Positions 27,035 to 37,051 are shown, numbered from the stretch's first letter. The stretch is DNA of 64,000 nt from CBDDBU01 sp965226045 (GCA_965226045.1 CBDDBU010000026.1:1-64000); one strand, 5' to 3'. Numbers and translations are program-made. The notes: generated by a model not told the origin, from the sequence alone.

Positions 27035-28532
27035 GGCCGACCCCCCTCAAGCGGTCGTAGCGGGTGCAATCGGCCACCGGCTCAAAGCGAAGACGCAGGT
27101 TCGCGGGCGTCGGGATCGGCGCCGTCTCGGACGGCTGGCGCCGACGATTGAGGATGTTGAGCACGACGTCGGCGCTGCACACGCCGCCAGCGAGCGCCTC
27201 GGCACAGGCGGCCTCCACCGCCGCCAGCCCATCCGCCAGCACGGCGGTGAGGATCTCGACCATCTGCCTGTCGCCGTCGTCGTGGCCGGCGAGCCGGACG
27301 CGCACGCGACCCAGGGCGCCGGGCAGCGCCCAGTCCTTGAACGGCGCGCCGTTACGAAGCGCACCGGGCTTCCTCGCCAGCACGGGCACCTAGTGCCACG
27401 GGTCATAGACGGTCTGGTCGCGGCCGAAGCGCCGGGCATGCTCGGCGACGATCTCGCCGTCCTGGCGGATGACGATGCGATCGGCGTAGGCATGGACCTC
27501 GACCGGACGGCCGACGGCGCGCGCCGCCACGCTGTACTTGTTGCTGTCGAAGCGCACCAGGCAGGTCTTCGACACCGACGCCGGGACCGCGTGGAAGCCG
27601 TCGAACGGCCCGCGATAGCCGACCAGGGACGGACGCTCGTCCTCGAACACCTGCCAGACAGTCCTGTCCTTGAACACCGGGTGGGGATGACGCCGGGCGT
27701 AGGCGACGCACTGGTCCAAGAGCCAGGCGTTGAGCTCGTCGTAGGTCTTGAAGCGCAGCCGCGGGGTGAAGAACCGACCGCGGATGATCCCGACCTGGTT
27801 CTCGACCTGCCCCTTCTCCCATCCCGCTCCCGGCGTGCATGCTGTCGGTTCGACCAGGTAGTGGCCACACATCTGCACGAAGCGCCGGTTGAACGCGCGC
27901 TCCTTGCCGATGAGGACGGTCTGCACCGCCGTCTTCATGTTGTCGTAGATGCCTCGCCGGCAGGCACCCTGGAACAGCCGGAATGCCCGGTCGTGGGCGT
28001 CGAACACCATCTCCTGGCTCTCGCGCGGATAAGCGCGGACGAAGAACATTCGGCTGTGGCACAGCCGGACGTGCGCGACCTTGACCTTGGTCGTCACCCC
28101 CGCCAGCACCACGTACTCGTGGCTCCAGTCGAACTGATAGGCCTCGCCCGGCGAGAACACCAACGGCACATAGGTCTGCGCCGTCGATGCCCAACGGCGC
28201 CACCGCCACGCCTTGGCGTAGCGCCGCACCGCGTCGTAGCCGCCGCCATAGCCCAGACCCTCGAGGGCTTCGGAGATCCGTAGCAGCGTCAGCCGCTCCC
28301 GCTTCGACTTGGTCTCGTTGGCCTCCAGCATCCGCTCCAGCTCGGCCGTCCACGGCCCCAGCTTCGGCATCGGCTGGACCCGCCGGTCGTAGGTGAACGC
28401 CGTCGCCTGCGAACGGATCACCTTGCGCACCGTGTTGCGCGAGACCTTCACGTCCCGCACGATCTCCTTGATCGGCTTCCCCTTGACGAAATACTCCCGC
28501 CGGATCCGCGCTATCGTCTCCACGACCAACAT
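27021..28532 (-). CDS. istA: IS21 transposase IstA, interrupted by an in-frame TAG
   Basis: The first 380 codons (28532 to 27393) contain the N-terminal HTH ([19 protein letters not shown]) and the DDE core: Asp in [10 protein letters not shown], Asp in [10 protein letters not shown] and Glu in [10 protein letters not shown]. After YDPWH comes TAG (27392-27390). The same frame then continues [20 protein letters not shown] for 122 codons to the usual IstA end. The family normally has Tyr at the TAG position ([13 protein letters not shown]), a single-base change. The full frame would be about 503 codons, normal for IstA. The same TAG is in the second copy. Confidence 0.88.
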
Positions 28533-28805
28533 CCCCCACCACCTCGTCCGCCCAAAAACGAGGTGACTTGGACTAGCCAGGCTCAGGGGGTCAAATTTGG
28601 ACGCCGATCACCCCTCAACAGGGGTCAACTTTGCACGCCGTTCCACAGACAGGCTCTTACATCTGTCGATGGAAAACGTTCGGGATGGGTAAATTCCTGC
28701 GTAAGATCGCTCTTTCCGGTCCCGCGCCAGGCGGGAAGACACAGAGGAACAATCGAATGAGAACGCCGCACGCTGAAGACGCGTCTCACTCGGCTGGAGA
28801 AGCAA

Positions 28806-29229
28806 TCAGTGGCACCGAAGGTGGAGGTGTTGTGGGTGGATGTTGGCGAATGCGAACAACCGCTCATCGCGAAGCATGATCCGATAGGGCTGCTTCACAC
28901 CGTCTTCGGCCTTCCGTTCGTAAAAGCTATCCGCCGAAACCAGGCACCGTCGTCGCCCCAAGGCCTCCTTAAAGGCCGCCTTCTGGGTTGCGCTCTCGCT
29001 CCGAGCGTTGATCATTTTGAAAGCGCCTCGGTGGTCCTTCGACCAGTGGGGGATCAACCCCCAGCGCAACATTCCGAGCTTGGGCCGATCGTCAACGGTG
29101 AGCCGCACGACGGGTGCTAGCTGCGTCGGAGCGATGTTGTAGCGAGGCCTCCAGGTTCGGCCGATCCTCGATCCTGAACAGGTCTCGGAGGGCCTGGGGC
29201 GGGGTTGTCAGGCTGTAGCGGCCGCACAT
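28806..29229 (-). pseudogene. SRAP-domain protein (YedK/HMCES type), frameshifted and truncated
   Basis: The start MCGRYSLTTPPQALRDLF at 29229 has the catalytic Cys2 of SRAP proteins, which bind covalently to abasic sites in single-stranded DNA. The text NLEA should continue RYNIAPTQLAPVVRLT, but one extra base near 29145 shifts the frame. The remainder (KLGMLRWGLIPHWSKD, KMINARSESATQKAAFKEAL, CLVSADSFYERK) is in the next frame. It ends after RDERLFAFAN, so about 90 C-terminal residues, including the conserved His region, are missing. The 158 bases between it and the IS21 hold no recognisable gene. Confidence 0.83.
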
Positions 29230-29325
29230 CGAGGCAGTATCCCACATGGCGGCGTCGCGAACGGATATGGCTTGACGTCGCCGCCCTGCCTCAGCCAGCA
29301 TGAGAACGATAAAAGAACATCAGAT

Positions 29326-29497
29326 GGGAGGTCTCGACGTGCCGCTGTGGATATCGAGGAGGCGGCTCAGCATTTGGGTATTACACCAGATGAGCTCCGG
29401 GCGCTCCGAGGCAGCAATGGCCCGCCATTTCCGACGCCACGGAAAGCGGATCAAGTACGACTCAGAGGAGGTGAGCCGATGGCATCAGGGGTGCCGG
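29326..29497 (+). pseudogene. possible helix-turn-helix (excisionase-like) gene remnant
   Basis: One frame reads VDIEEAAQHLGITPDELRAL then RGSNGPPF. After a shift of one base it reads RRHGKRIKYDSEEVSRWHQG. The combination matches the layout of small MerR-type helix-turn-helix proteins (AAxxLGIs...GPPF...GrrirY...dlxxW), such as excisionases. A frameshift separates the halves and the start codon is unclear. The call rests on short motifs only. Confidence 0.35.
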
Positions 29498-29597
29498 CCC
29501 CGGCTTCAGCCGCTGCACGGGACCCCGTTCATAGCGAGCCGCTGCACGCCGGACCCCGGCGGGCGGGCGGGGCCTTGACAGTCGACTGCCCAACGCC

Positions 29598-31046
29598 GAT
29601 CGTGTCCCGGCAGGTGGTGTAAGAGCGTTGCGCTCTACGCGGCTCCCGGCGGGTAGGGCCGGGACGTTCAGGCTGCCACGGTGGGCAGCGTGATGGGGAC
29701 ACCATCGCCCAGCGGAGCGATTGATTCCAGCGTCATGTATCTCCTTGAGACGGCCCACTCGTCGTTCTGCTCGAGAAGGATGGCGCCGACGAGCCGTGTG
29801 ATGGCGTCTTCGTTGGGAAAGATGCCGACGACGTTGGTGCGGCGCTTGACCTCGGCATGGAGCCGTTCGATCGGGTTGGTCGAATGCAACTTCTGGCGGT
29901 GCTCCTTGGGGAAGCTCATGTAGGCGAGGACGTCGTGCTCGGCTTCGTCCATGAGAACTGCCAGCTTGGGGACCTTGGGCCTGAGCTGGTCGGCGACCTG
30001 ACGCCACTGGACCTTCGCGCTGTCGGCGTCCTCCTGGGCGAAGGCGGTGGCGACGAAGGCGGAGACGACGCGCCGACCCTGGCGGCCGGCATGGGCCAGC
30101 AGGTTGCGGGCGAAGTGCACGCGGCATCTTTGCCAGGTGGCGCCGAGGATCCGGGTCGCGGCGGCCTTCAGGCCCTTGTGGTCGTCGGAGATCACCAGCT
30201 TCACGCCGCGCAGCCCGCGCCGGGCCAGCGAGCGCAGGAACTCGGTCCAGAAGGTCTCGGCCTCCGACGCGCCGATCGCCATGCCCAGGATCTCACGCCG
30301 GCCTTGGTCGTTGACGGCCACAGCCACGGTCACCGCGACCGAGACGATGCGTCCGGTCTGGCGCACCTTCACATAAGTCGCATCCAGCCACAGATAGGGC
30401 CAGTCGCCCTCCAGCGGTCGATCGAGGAAGCCGTTGACCTTATCGTCGATCTCGCCGCACAGCCTGGAGACCTGGCTCTTGGAGACGCCCGACATCCCCA
30501 TCGCCTGAACCAGATCGTCGACCGAGCGGGTCGACACGCCCTGGATGTAGGCCTCCTGGATCACCGCAGCCAGCGCCTTCTCGGCCATCCGCCGCGGCTC
30601 CAGGAAGCCGGGGAAGTAGCTCCCCTTCCTCAGCTTCGGGATCTTCAACTCGACCGTGCCGGCCCGGGTCTCCCAGGACCGGTCGCGGTAGCCGTTGCGG
30701 TGGGTGATACGATCCGCCGAGCGCTCGCCGTGAGCGGCGCCGGTCAGGCCCTCGACCTCCAGTGCCATCAGCCGCTCGGCCGTGAAGCCGATCATCTCGC
30801 GAAGCAGATCGGCATCGGAGCTCTTCTCCAAAAGCGCGCGTAGGGTCATCATGTCCTGGGTCATCGTGGTTCTCCTTCGGGTCAGGTTGGTTCGCACTAG
30901 CCCAACCCTAAACCGGAACCGCGATGGCCTCCGCTGTGGATAGCCGGCTTGCCTACGCCAGACTCTCGGCGGTCGCTACGGCAAGCCGCCTACCCACAGC
31001 TAACAGAGGCTCCAACAACTCCTACACCACGTCCTGGGACACGACC
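29598..31046 (-). mobile_element. IS256-family element type III (1449 bp), TSD CCAACGCC
   Basis: CCAACGCC is duplicated at 29590-29597 and 31047-31054. Immediately inside are inverted repeats GATCGTGTCCCGGCAGGTGG and, at the other end, CCTGGGACACGACC. The transposase gene reads leftward. A 21-base internal inverted repeat (30933-30953 with 30980-31000, three mismatches) lies between the gene and the right terminus and could form a hairpin. Confidence 0.93.
29668..30864 (-). CDS. IS256-family transposase, type III
   Basis: The start at ATG 30864 ([14 protein letters not shown]) is preferred because AAGGAGAA lies upstream; the frame is open 11 codons further. The 398-residue protein has the DDE residues in [23 protein letters not shown] and [12 protein letters not shown]. 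It also has the CxxH pair in [10 protein letters not shown]. It is distinct from types I and II in the window and appears intact. Confidence 0.94.
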   Translation of the reverse strand: MTQDMMTLRALLEKSSDADLLREMIGFTAERLMALEVEGLTGAAHGERSADRITHRNGYRDRSWETRAGTVELKIPKLRKGSYFPGFLEPRRMAEKALAAVIQEAYIQGVSTRSVDDLVQAMGMSGVSKSQVSRLCGEIDDKVNGFLDRPLEGDWPYLWLDATYVKVRQTGRIVSVAVTVAVAVNDQGRREILGMAIGASEAETFWTEFLRSLARRGLRGVKLVISDDHKGLKAAATRILGATWQRCRVHFARNLLAHAGRQGRRVVSAFVATAFAQEDADSAKVQWRQVADQLRPKVPKLAVLMDEAEHDVLAYMSFPKEHRQKLHSTNPIERLHAEVKRRTNVVGIFPNEDAITRLVGAILLEQNDEWAVSRRYMTLESIAPLGDGVPITLPTVAA

Positions 31047-31196
31047 CCAACGCCAGCATACAATTGTCGGAAATCGCGACGCCGCTGCCTCGGGCAGCCG
31101 CCGCTCGATGCGAAAGTCCGTTGAGGAGTCATCTGAGGAGTGTCGGCGAATCCATCAACTGGTGCAAAGAATGGGGACAGGGCGAGGAGACAACGA

Positions 31197-32627
31197 GTGA
31201 ACACGGAACATTGTGACGTTTTGATCATTGGCGGCGGTCCCGGAGGGATTAGCGCAGCCAGCAAAGTCGTGCTGCAGGGGAAAAGGGCCATCATCATCAA
31301 TGATGGACCCTTAATGGGCTACGGTATCGAGGGGGCGTTCAAATCGAAGGCGGGCTATGAAATTGCCCGTGAGTACCTGCACATAAAATACCGCGACGAT
31401 GTATTTGGTCAGATACCCGTGATGGATTTTTCCAAGCTGCAAATGGGCATCGACCGGTCCGCCGCCAGCTTGACCTCGATGCTGGAGACCCGGCTACAAC
31501 GCCTCAACGTCAGAGTGGTGCGGGGCAAGGCCACCTTTGTGGACGCTCACAGAGTTGCCGTTGGCGGCAAGGAATTTTCAGGAGACCACATCGTCATCGC
31601 CACGGGAACCCGACCGAGAATTCTGCCCAATATGTCCGTCGACAGGAGAAGAGTGATCACCAGCGATGAGGTTATCAACTTGTCGACTTCCCCAGCAAGC
31701 GTGCTGATTTTGGGCGCCGGGGTTATCGGCTGCGAATTCGCAAGCATGTTCAACGCCGTGGGCACCGAGGTCCACCTGGTCGACACTAGAGCCAACATTA
31801 TGTCCAACGAAGATAGGGACATCAGTGAATTCATAACAAACGCCTTCGACGCCAGAGGCATCCATATCATCCCCTCCAGCCGCTATCAAAGCCATGAGCT
31901 GCAGGACGACAGCGTCCGAACAACGTTGACCACTGGGGACATCGAAACCGAGATAGTATTGCTGGCGGTTGGACGAACACCTTGCACGGACAACATCAAT
32001 TTGGAGGCCACAGGCGTTGCCCTGGACGAGCGCCATTATATTAGAATCGATGCGAATACCCAAACAAATGTGCCTCATATTTACGCGGTCGGTGATATCG
32101 GCACTCGTAATGTACCGAGCGATTTGTCGCTTGTTCATGTCGCCGAAGCCGAAGGTAGATGTGCCGCCGCGCACATTCTGGGTACAGAGTATCCGCAAGG
32201 TCTCGATCATATTCCCTATATCGTTTTCACCGTTCCTATGTTGGCTGGTGCTGGAGTCACCGAATCGGACGTTCGCGAACATTACGGTGACGTGCGTGTC
32301 GGCAAGTATCCGTATGCGCGAAATCACCGGGCCCATGCCATTCAGCCGCCGATCGGATTCGTGAAGCTTATTGTCGGCCCTCCGGGTGACGATCGAATTC
32401 TCGGCGTTCGCGCGGTGGGCCCGAACGCGGATGCGATTGTTGGCGCTGCGGCGATCATGATCGAACGAAACCTCCCTTATAACTACATATTAGAGTCGAT
32501 CTTCCCCCACCCGTCCTTGCTGGAATGCCTTAAGGGTTCTGCACATATCATCGCAGGAGATGCTCTTCAGTATGAAGAAGGAGAAGAACTAACCATTGGG
32601 CAGGCGCTCGGCGGCATAACTTCGTGA
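31197..32627 (+). CDS. pyridine-nucleotide-disulfide-type oxidoreductase lacking the redox disulfide
   Basis: The 476-residue flavoprotein has the dihydrolipoamide-dehydrogenase fold. It has GGGPGG at residues 12-17, HIVIATGTRPRIL, a second dinucleotide site VLILGAGVIGCEFASMF, HIYAVGDIG, and the C-terminal dimerisation domain ending HPSLLECLKGSAH. Where the family has a CxxxxC disulfide followed by PSK, this protein reads MGYGIEGAFKSKAGYEI with no cysteine, so it cannot do disulfide exchange. A transhydrogenase-like or other NAD(P)H:acceptor activity is more likely. The final His-Pro is kept. The GTG start at 31197 follows AGGAGACAACGA. By eye its G+C is well below that of the flanking genes, suggesting transfer. 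It lies between inverted IS21 copies. Confidence 0.82.
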   Translation: MNTEHCDVLIIGGGPGGISAASKVVLQGKRAIIINDGPLMGYGIEGAFKSKAGYEIAREYLHIKYRDDVFGQIPVMDFSKLQMGIDRSAASLTSMLETRLQRLNVRVVRGKATFVDAHRVAVGGKEFSGDHIVIATGTRPRILPNMSVDRRRVITSDEVINLSTSPASVLILGAGVIGCEFASMFNAVGTEVHLVDTRANIMSNEDRDISEFITNAFDARGIHIIPSSRYQSHELQDDSVRTTLTTGDIETEIVLLAVGRTPCTDNINLEATGVALDERHYIRIDANTQTNVPHIYAVGDIGTRNVPSDLSLVHVAEAEGRCAAAHILGTEYPQGLDHIPYIVFTVPMLAGAGVTESDVREHYGDVRVGKYPYARNHRAHAIQPPIGFVKLIVGPPGDDRILGVRAVGPNADAIVGAAAIMIERNLPYNYILESIFPHPSLLECLKGSAHIIAGDALQYEEGEELTIGQALGGITS

Positions 32628-32835
32628 TGTTGCCCCGGCTTCACAAAGTTGAACAGCGAGCAGGACAAAGCCACTTTTGCTGGCGCTGGACGTTCGGCGC
32701 ACGTTTAGCCTAATCTGCCCGTGGCTGCTGGTTCTTCGGGCACGCTGCGTCGATCCGTTGAACGCGAAGCGGGCCTGCGGCTAGCACGGGGCTTCCAGTT
32801 GGGAAGCTCTCCTAAGACACTCTCCCGGCGAACTG

Positions 32836-33259
32836 ATGGTTAGTTACGAGAACTACACCAAAACGTCTGGCAACTACGATGCGACTCGTGCGGCGGTTGG
32901 AACCGAAATAATTTTGGGATGTTTGATGCGTGCTTCGGTCCGACTCGAGCAATCGGCACTCCTCGATGCCGGATGCGGTACGGGTAACTACTCGCGAGAT
33001 CTGCTTCGATTCGTACGTCACATCTCAGCAGTCGATATCAGCGCTGCGATGATAAAACAGGCGAGGAGAAAGTTGAAATCTTAGGAGGCGGCAGGTCGTG
33101 TCGCATTTTGCCAGGCATCTATCGAAGCTTTACCATACGACGGGAGTACGTTCGACGGTGTCGTCGTAAACCAGGTCCTACACCACCTGGACGATGAATC
33201 GCAAGCTGGTTATTCTGCGCACAGTAGAGCAATACGGGAGTTCGCGCGTGTGCTTAAGC
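32836..33259 (+). pseudogene. class I SAM-dependent methyltransferase, nonsense codon and truncated
   Basis: The frame starts MVSYENYTKTSGNYDATRAA and has the SAM-binding motif I as LLDAGCGTGNYSRDLL. After KLKS there is an in-frame TAG at 33082-33084. The same frame then continues EAAGRVAFCQASIEALPYD and STFDGVVVNQVLHHLDDESQ, the typical motif II/III region, to REFARVLKL, where IS21 copy 2 begins at 33260. It is therefore both interrupted and cut. The upstream 208 bases (32628-32835) hold nothing recognisable. Substrate unknown. Confidence 0.78.
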
Positions 33260-33374
33260 TGTGGAACGGCGTGCAAAGTTGACCCCTGTTGAGGGGTGAT
33301 CGGCGTCCAAATTTGCCCCCCTGAGCCTGGCTAGTCCAAGTCACCTCGTTTTTGGGCGGACGAGGTGGTGGGGG

Positions 33375-34886
33375 ATGTTGGTCGTGGAGACGATAGCGCG
33401 GATCCGGCGGGAGTATTTCGTCAAGGGGAAGCCGATCAAGGAGATCGTGCGGGACGTGAAGGTCTCGCGCAACACGGTGCGCAAGGTGATCCGTTCGCAG
33501 GCGACGGCGTTCACCTACGACCGGCGGGTCCAGCCGATGCCGAAGCTGGGGCCGTGGACGGCCGAGCTGGAGCGGATGCTGGAGGCCAACGAGACCAAGT
33601 CGAAGCGGGAGCGGCTGACGCTGCTACGGATCTCCGAAGCCCTCGAGGGTCTGGGCTATGGCGGCGGCTACGACGCGGTGCGGCGCTACGCCAAGGCGTG
33701 GCGGTGGCGCCGTTCGGCATCGACGGCGCAGACCTATGTGCCGTTGGTGTTCTCGCCGGGCGAGGCCTATCAGTTCGACTGGAGCCACGAGTACGTGGTG
33801 CTGGCGGGGGTGACGACCAAGGTCAAGGTCGCGCACGTCCGGCTGTGCCACAGCCGAATGTTCTTCGTCCGCGCTTATCCGCGCGAGAGCCAGGAGATGG
33901 TGTTCGACGCCCACGACCGGGCATTCCGGCTGTTCCAGGGTGCCTGCCGGCGAGGCATCTACGACAACATGAAGACGGCGGTGCAGACCGTCCTCATCGG
34001 CAAGGAGCGCGCGTTCAACCGGCGCTTCGTGCAGATGTGTGGCCACTACCTGGTCGAACCGACAGCATGCACGCCGGGAGCGGGATGGGAGAAGGGGCAG
34101 GTCGAGAACCAGGTCGGGATCATCCGCGGTCGGTTCTTCACCCCGCGGCTGCGCTTCAAGACCTACGACGAGCTCAACGCCTGGCTCTTGGACCAGTGCG
34201 TCGCCTACGCCCGGCGTCATCCCCACCCGGTGTTCAAGGACAGGACTGTCTGGCAGGTGTTCGAGGACGAGCGTCCGTCCCTGGTCGGCTATCGCGGGCC
34301 GTTCGACGGCTTCCACGCGGTCCCGGCGTCGGTGTCGAAGACCTGCCTGGTGCGCTTCGACAGCAACAAGTACAGCGTGGCGGCGCGCGCCGTCGGCCGT
34401 CCGGTCGAGGTCCATGCCTACGCCGATCGCATCGTCATCCGCCAGGACGGCGAGATCGTCGCCGAGCATGCCCGGCGCTTCGGCCGCGACCAGACCGTCT
34501 ATGACCCGTGGCACTAGGTGCCCGTGCTGGCGAGGAAGCCCGGTGCGCTTCGTAACGGCGCGCCGTTCAAGGACTGGGCGCTGCCCGGCGCCCTGGGTCG
34601 CGTGCGCGTCCGGCTCGCCGGCCACGACGACGGCGACAGGCAGATGGTCGAGATCCTCACCGCCGTGCTGGCGGATGGGCTGGCGGCGGTGGAGGCCGCC
34701 TGTGCCGAGGCGCTCGCTGGCGGCGTGTGCAGCGCCGACGTCGTGCTCAACATCCTCAATCGTCGGCGCCAGCCGTCCGAGACGGCGCCGATCCCGACGC
34801 CCGCGAACCTGCGTCTTCGCTTTGAGCCGGTGGCCGATTGCACCCGCTACGACCGCTTGAGGGGGGTCGGCCATGGAGCGCCATGA
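33375..34886 (+). CDS. istA: IS21 transposase IstA (copy 2), interrupted by an in-frame TAG
   Basis: Same protein as in copy 1 apart from one residue seen near 115 (RWRRSAST instead of RWRRWAST). The DDE core is intact. The frame stops at TAG 34515-34517 directly after YDPWH and resumes in the same frame ([14 protein letters not shown]) through 34886. Its C-terminal end overlaps the istB start. Confidence 0.88.
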
Positions 34887-35601
34887 GGTCCTGGAGATGA
34901 TGGCCGCACTCAAGCTCGCCGGCATGCGCGACGCGTTCGACGAGGTGCTCGCCGACGGCCTCAAGCGCCAGCATCCGATGCAGCGAATCATCGGCGAGCT
35001 GTTGAAGGCCGAGATCGCCGACAAGCAGGCGCGATCCATCAAGTACCAGATGAGTGGCGCCAAGCTGCCGCTGGCCAAGGAGCTGGCCGACTTCGACTTC
35101 ACCGACACCCCGGTCAACGAGCCGCTGGTCCGCGAGTTGGCGGTCGGCGGCTTCCTGGCCAACCAGCGCAACGCCGTGCTGATCGGCGGCACCGGCACCG
35201 GCAAGAGCCATCTCGCCGTCGCCATCGCGCGGGCCTGCATCCGCGATGGCGCCCGGGGCCGCTTCTTCAACGTCGTCGACCTGGTCAACCGGCTCGAGGC
35301 CGAAGCCCGCGCCGGCCGCCAGGGCCGGCTCGCCGATCAGCTGGCCCGGCGCGACCTCGTCATCCTCGACGAGCTCGGCTACCTGCCCTTCGCCCAAACC
35401 GGAGGCCAGCTGCTGTTCCACCTCGTCAGCCGGCTCTACGAGCGCACCTCGATCATCGTCACCACCAACCTGACCTTCGGCGAATGGCCGTCCGTCTTCG
35501 GCGACGCCAAGATGACCACCGCGCTCCTCGATCGTCTGACGCACCACTGCGAGATCATCGAGACCGGAAACGACTCCTGGCGCTTCAAGAATCGGTCCTA
35601 A
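34873..35601 (+). CDS. istB: IS21 helper ATPase IstB (copy 2)
   Basis: 242 residues with GGTGTGKSH (Walker A) and [10 protein letters not shown] (Walker B), identical to the protein of copy 1. It overlaps the end of the istA frame by 14 bases, suggesting coupled translation. It is intact. Confidence 0.95.
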   Translation: MERHEVLEMMAALKLAGMRDAFDEVLADGLKRQHPMQRIIGELLKAEIADKQARSIKYQMSGAKLPLAKELADFDFTDTPVNEPLVRELAVGGFLANQRNAVLIGGTGTGKSHLAVAIARACIRDGARGRFFNVVDLVNRLEAEARAGRQGRLADQLARRDLVILDELGYLPFAQTGGQLLFHLVSRLYERTSIIVTTNLTFGEWPSVFGDAKMTTALLDRLTHHCEIIETGNDSWRFKNRS

Positions 35602-35804
35602 AGGCAACCGATCCACCTGCGGCCCGGTCGCCCAGGTGGGCCCACAGGAACCTCCCACACGCGGTCCGCCGCCAGCCGCGTGGTGGGCGCGTCGGCCCGC
35701 GCGCGGGCCCCTCCTATGGACTACCTGTACGACCTCCGCCGTGCATCCCCAAAGGGGTCAACATTGCACGCCGATAGGGGGTCAATGTTCAACGCCGATT
35801 GACA

Positions 35805-36497
35805 CCTGGACGACCGAAGCGATCCTCGAACAGATAATGGGATTGCAGCTCCGAGAAGGTCCTGGTCCGTTGTCGCATGCCGTCACCGAGGATCCGCGCC
35901 ACGGCGAGCTTGGTATTATCGTACAGGATCGAGAGCAAAACTTTGCCGAAGAAGGCGTTCTGCGGCGACATGGCCGCCGCAGAACGCCTCGGATGTCTCA
36001 GCCGGGTAGGCCTTCACGAAGAGCGCATCGCTGTGCGGCAGGTCGAAAGCGAAGAAGTGTGCCTTGCGCTCAGTGCCGCCGATCACCGCCAGCGCCTCGC
36101 CAAAGTCCACTTGGGCATGCCCCGGCGGATGAGCCAGTGGCACGAACATCTCCCGTGACCGGACACGCCGCTCGCGCACGTAGTCCTTCATGATCGTGTA
36201 GCTGCCCGTGAACCCATGCTCGTCGCGCAGCCGCTCGAGGATCCGCTTCGCCGTATGACGCTGCTTGCGCGGCGTCGTCCGGGCCTCCTCCAGGATCCGG
36301 TCGATGATCCCGGCGAACCCATCCAGCTTCGGACGACTTGGCGGACCGCTTCGCTGGTAGCCCGGAGGCACCGAGAACATCAACATCTTCGCGACCGTCT
36401 TCCGGTCGATCCCGAAACGCCGCGCCGCTTCCCTCCGGCTCAGCCCTTCATGATGGCATGCAAGCCGCACTCGACGATCAAGGTCCACCCCGTACAT
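35805..36497 (-). pseudogene. second type of IS21 IstA, frameshifted N-terminal part
   Basis: From ATG 36497 it reads MYGVDLDRRVRLACHHEGLS and an HTH (RREAARRFGIDRKTVAKML), then HAQVDFGEALAVIGGTERKA with the first catalytic Asp. After FCGGHVAA near 35965 the frame shifts. The text then continues NAFFGKVLLSILYDNTKLAV, with the second Asp, to EDRFGRPG, where IS21 copy 2 begins. This is a different IS21 group from the intact copies. It was already frameshifted or became so, and its istB and far end are gone. Confidence 0.85.
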
Positions 36498-36967
36498 CCC
36501 CCTGCCCTCAATCCAGTCGCTCCAGATCAAAGGCTAAACGCGGCCCACTTTCGCGCCGCCGCAGCCGGCCCAAACCAGCCGCTTCAATGGGGGATTATTC
36601 CGCCGCCGTTCTCAGTTCGCACGTCCCATCCAACCTGCAACATCTTAGTAAACGCTAGCCCGCTACGGCTTAGCAATACGCTGGCCCGCTACGGCGAGAT
36701 GCGTCGCGCCGATTTGCCACACCGATCACGCATGCGACCCGATGCACGGTCCGGCCACAGCACCTGACTGGCATAAAGGCAAACGTAAAAGCATGACGAA
36801 TAGTCAACTGGCGAAACCTCCGTGCGCGCAGAGAGGCGGCTCAACTTCCTCGATCGTCAAAACTTCCTGCTGGTCTTCATATCAAGCCGCTGGATAGGTG
36901 GCTGCGGACCGCACTCCTCGCCTTCCTGTTTGGTGGCCATAGCCACGGAAACAAAGTTTTAAACAGT
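36498..36967. other. 470-bp stretch without a gene
   Basis: The first 50 or so bases are probably the untranslated end of the second IS21 type. Beyond that no gene is recognised. A short direct repeat, ACGCTAGCCCGCTACGGC at 36652 and ACGCTGGCCCGCTACGGC at 36678, is present. The stretch leads into the tRNA-like fragment at 36968. Confidence 0.5.
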
Positions 36968-37000
36968 ACGTCGGGGGTTCGACTCCCTCATCCGGCACCA
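36968..37000 (+). other. tRNA 3'-end-like fragment (possible attachment site)
   Basis: The bases GGGGGTTCGACTCCCTC form a T-arm (five-pair stem with one G-T, loop TTCGACT), followed by ATCCGGC, discriminator A and CCA ending at 37000. That is the 3' 28-30 bases of a tRNA. No D-arm, anticodon arm or matching 5' acceptor strand (GCCGGAT) is found in the 100 bases upstream, so it is not a whole tRNA gene. Integrases often leave such fragments at the edge of islands. The identity of the parent tRNA is not resolved. Confidence 0.55.
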
Positions 37001-37051
37001 CGTTTGCTGCGCTGTTCAACACAATCGCGCTCTTCTTATCGCCCAACCCTG

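Larger units (their letters stand above)
26103..28647 (-). mobile_element. IS21-family element, copy 1 (2545 bp)
   Basis: The ends TGTCAATCGGCGTTGAAC (26103) and GCACGCCGTTCCACA (ending 28647) are inverted relatives and carry the repeated inner GTTGACCCC blocks typical of IS21 ends. A near-identical inverted copy of the same length lies at 33260-35804. Flanking bases do not match, so no target duplication is visible. It carries istA and istB, read leftward. Confidence 0.92.
33260..35804 (+). mobile_element. IS21-family element, copy 2 (2545 bp)
   Basis: Inverted twin of 26103-28647, same length and termini (TGTGGAACGGCGTGCAAAG at the left, AACGCCGATTGACA at the right). Only a couple of base differences were noticed. 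Flanks (GCTTAAGC left, CCTGGACG right) do not match. It cuts a methyltransferase gene on the left and an older IS21-type istA on the right. Confidence 0.92.

Noticed and set aside
30933..31000. 21-bp inverted repeat as an independent terminator or regulatory hairpin
   Set aside because: It lies inside the IS256 type III element, between the gene and the terminal repeat, and belongs to that element.
27390..33084. Recoding of TAG (for example pyrrolysine) suggested by in-frame TAG codons
   Set aside because: TAG is used as a normal terminal stop by intact genes here (ends at 4091, 19640, 23527 and 45823), and no pyl genes are seen.
33624..35288. Very long open frames antisense to IS genes (554 codons here and at 26619-28283; 448 at 12654 and 43424; 473 at 24280; 424 at 10943)
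   Set aside because: They lie opposite intact transposase or IstA/IstB genes in G+C-rich DNA, have no domain resemblance and recur only because the element is repeated.
36652..36695. Two 18-base repeats as the start of a CRISPR-like array
   Set aside because: Only two units with an 8-base spacing, one mismatch and no further repeats; no cas genes in the window.
36880..37000. Complete tRNA gene
   Set aside because: Only the T-arm and 3' acceptor with CCA are convincing; no D-arm, anticodon arm or 5' acceptor could be paired.
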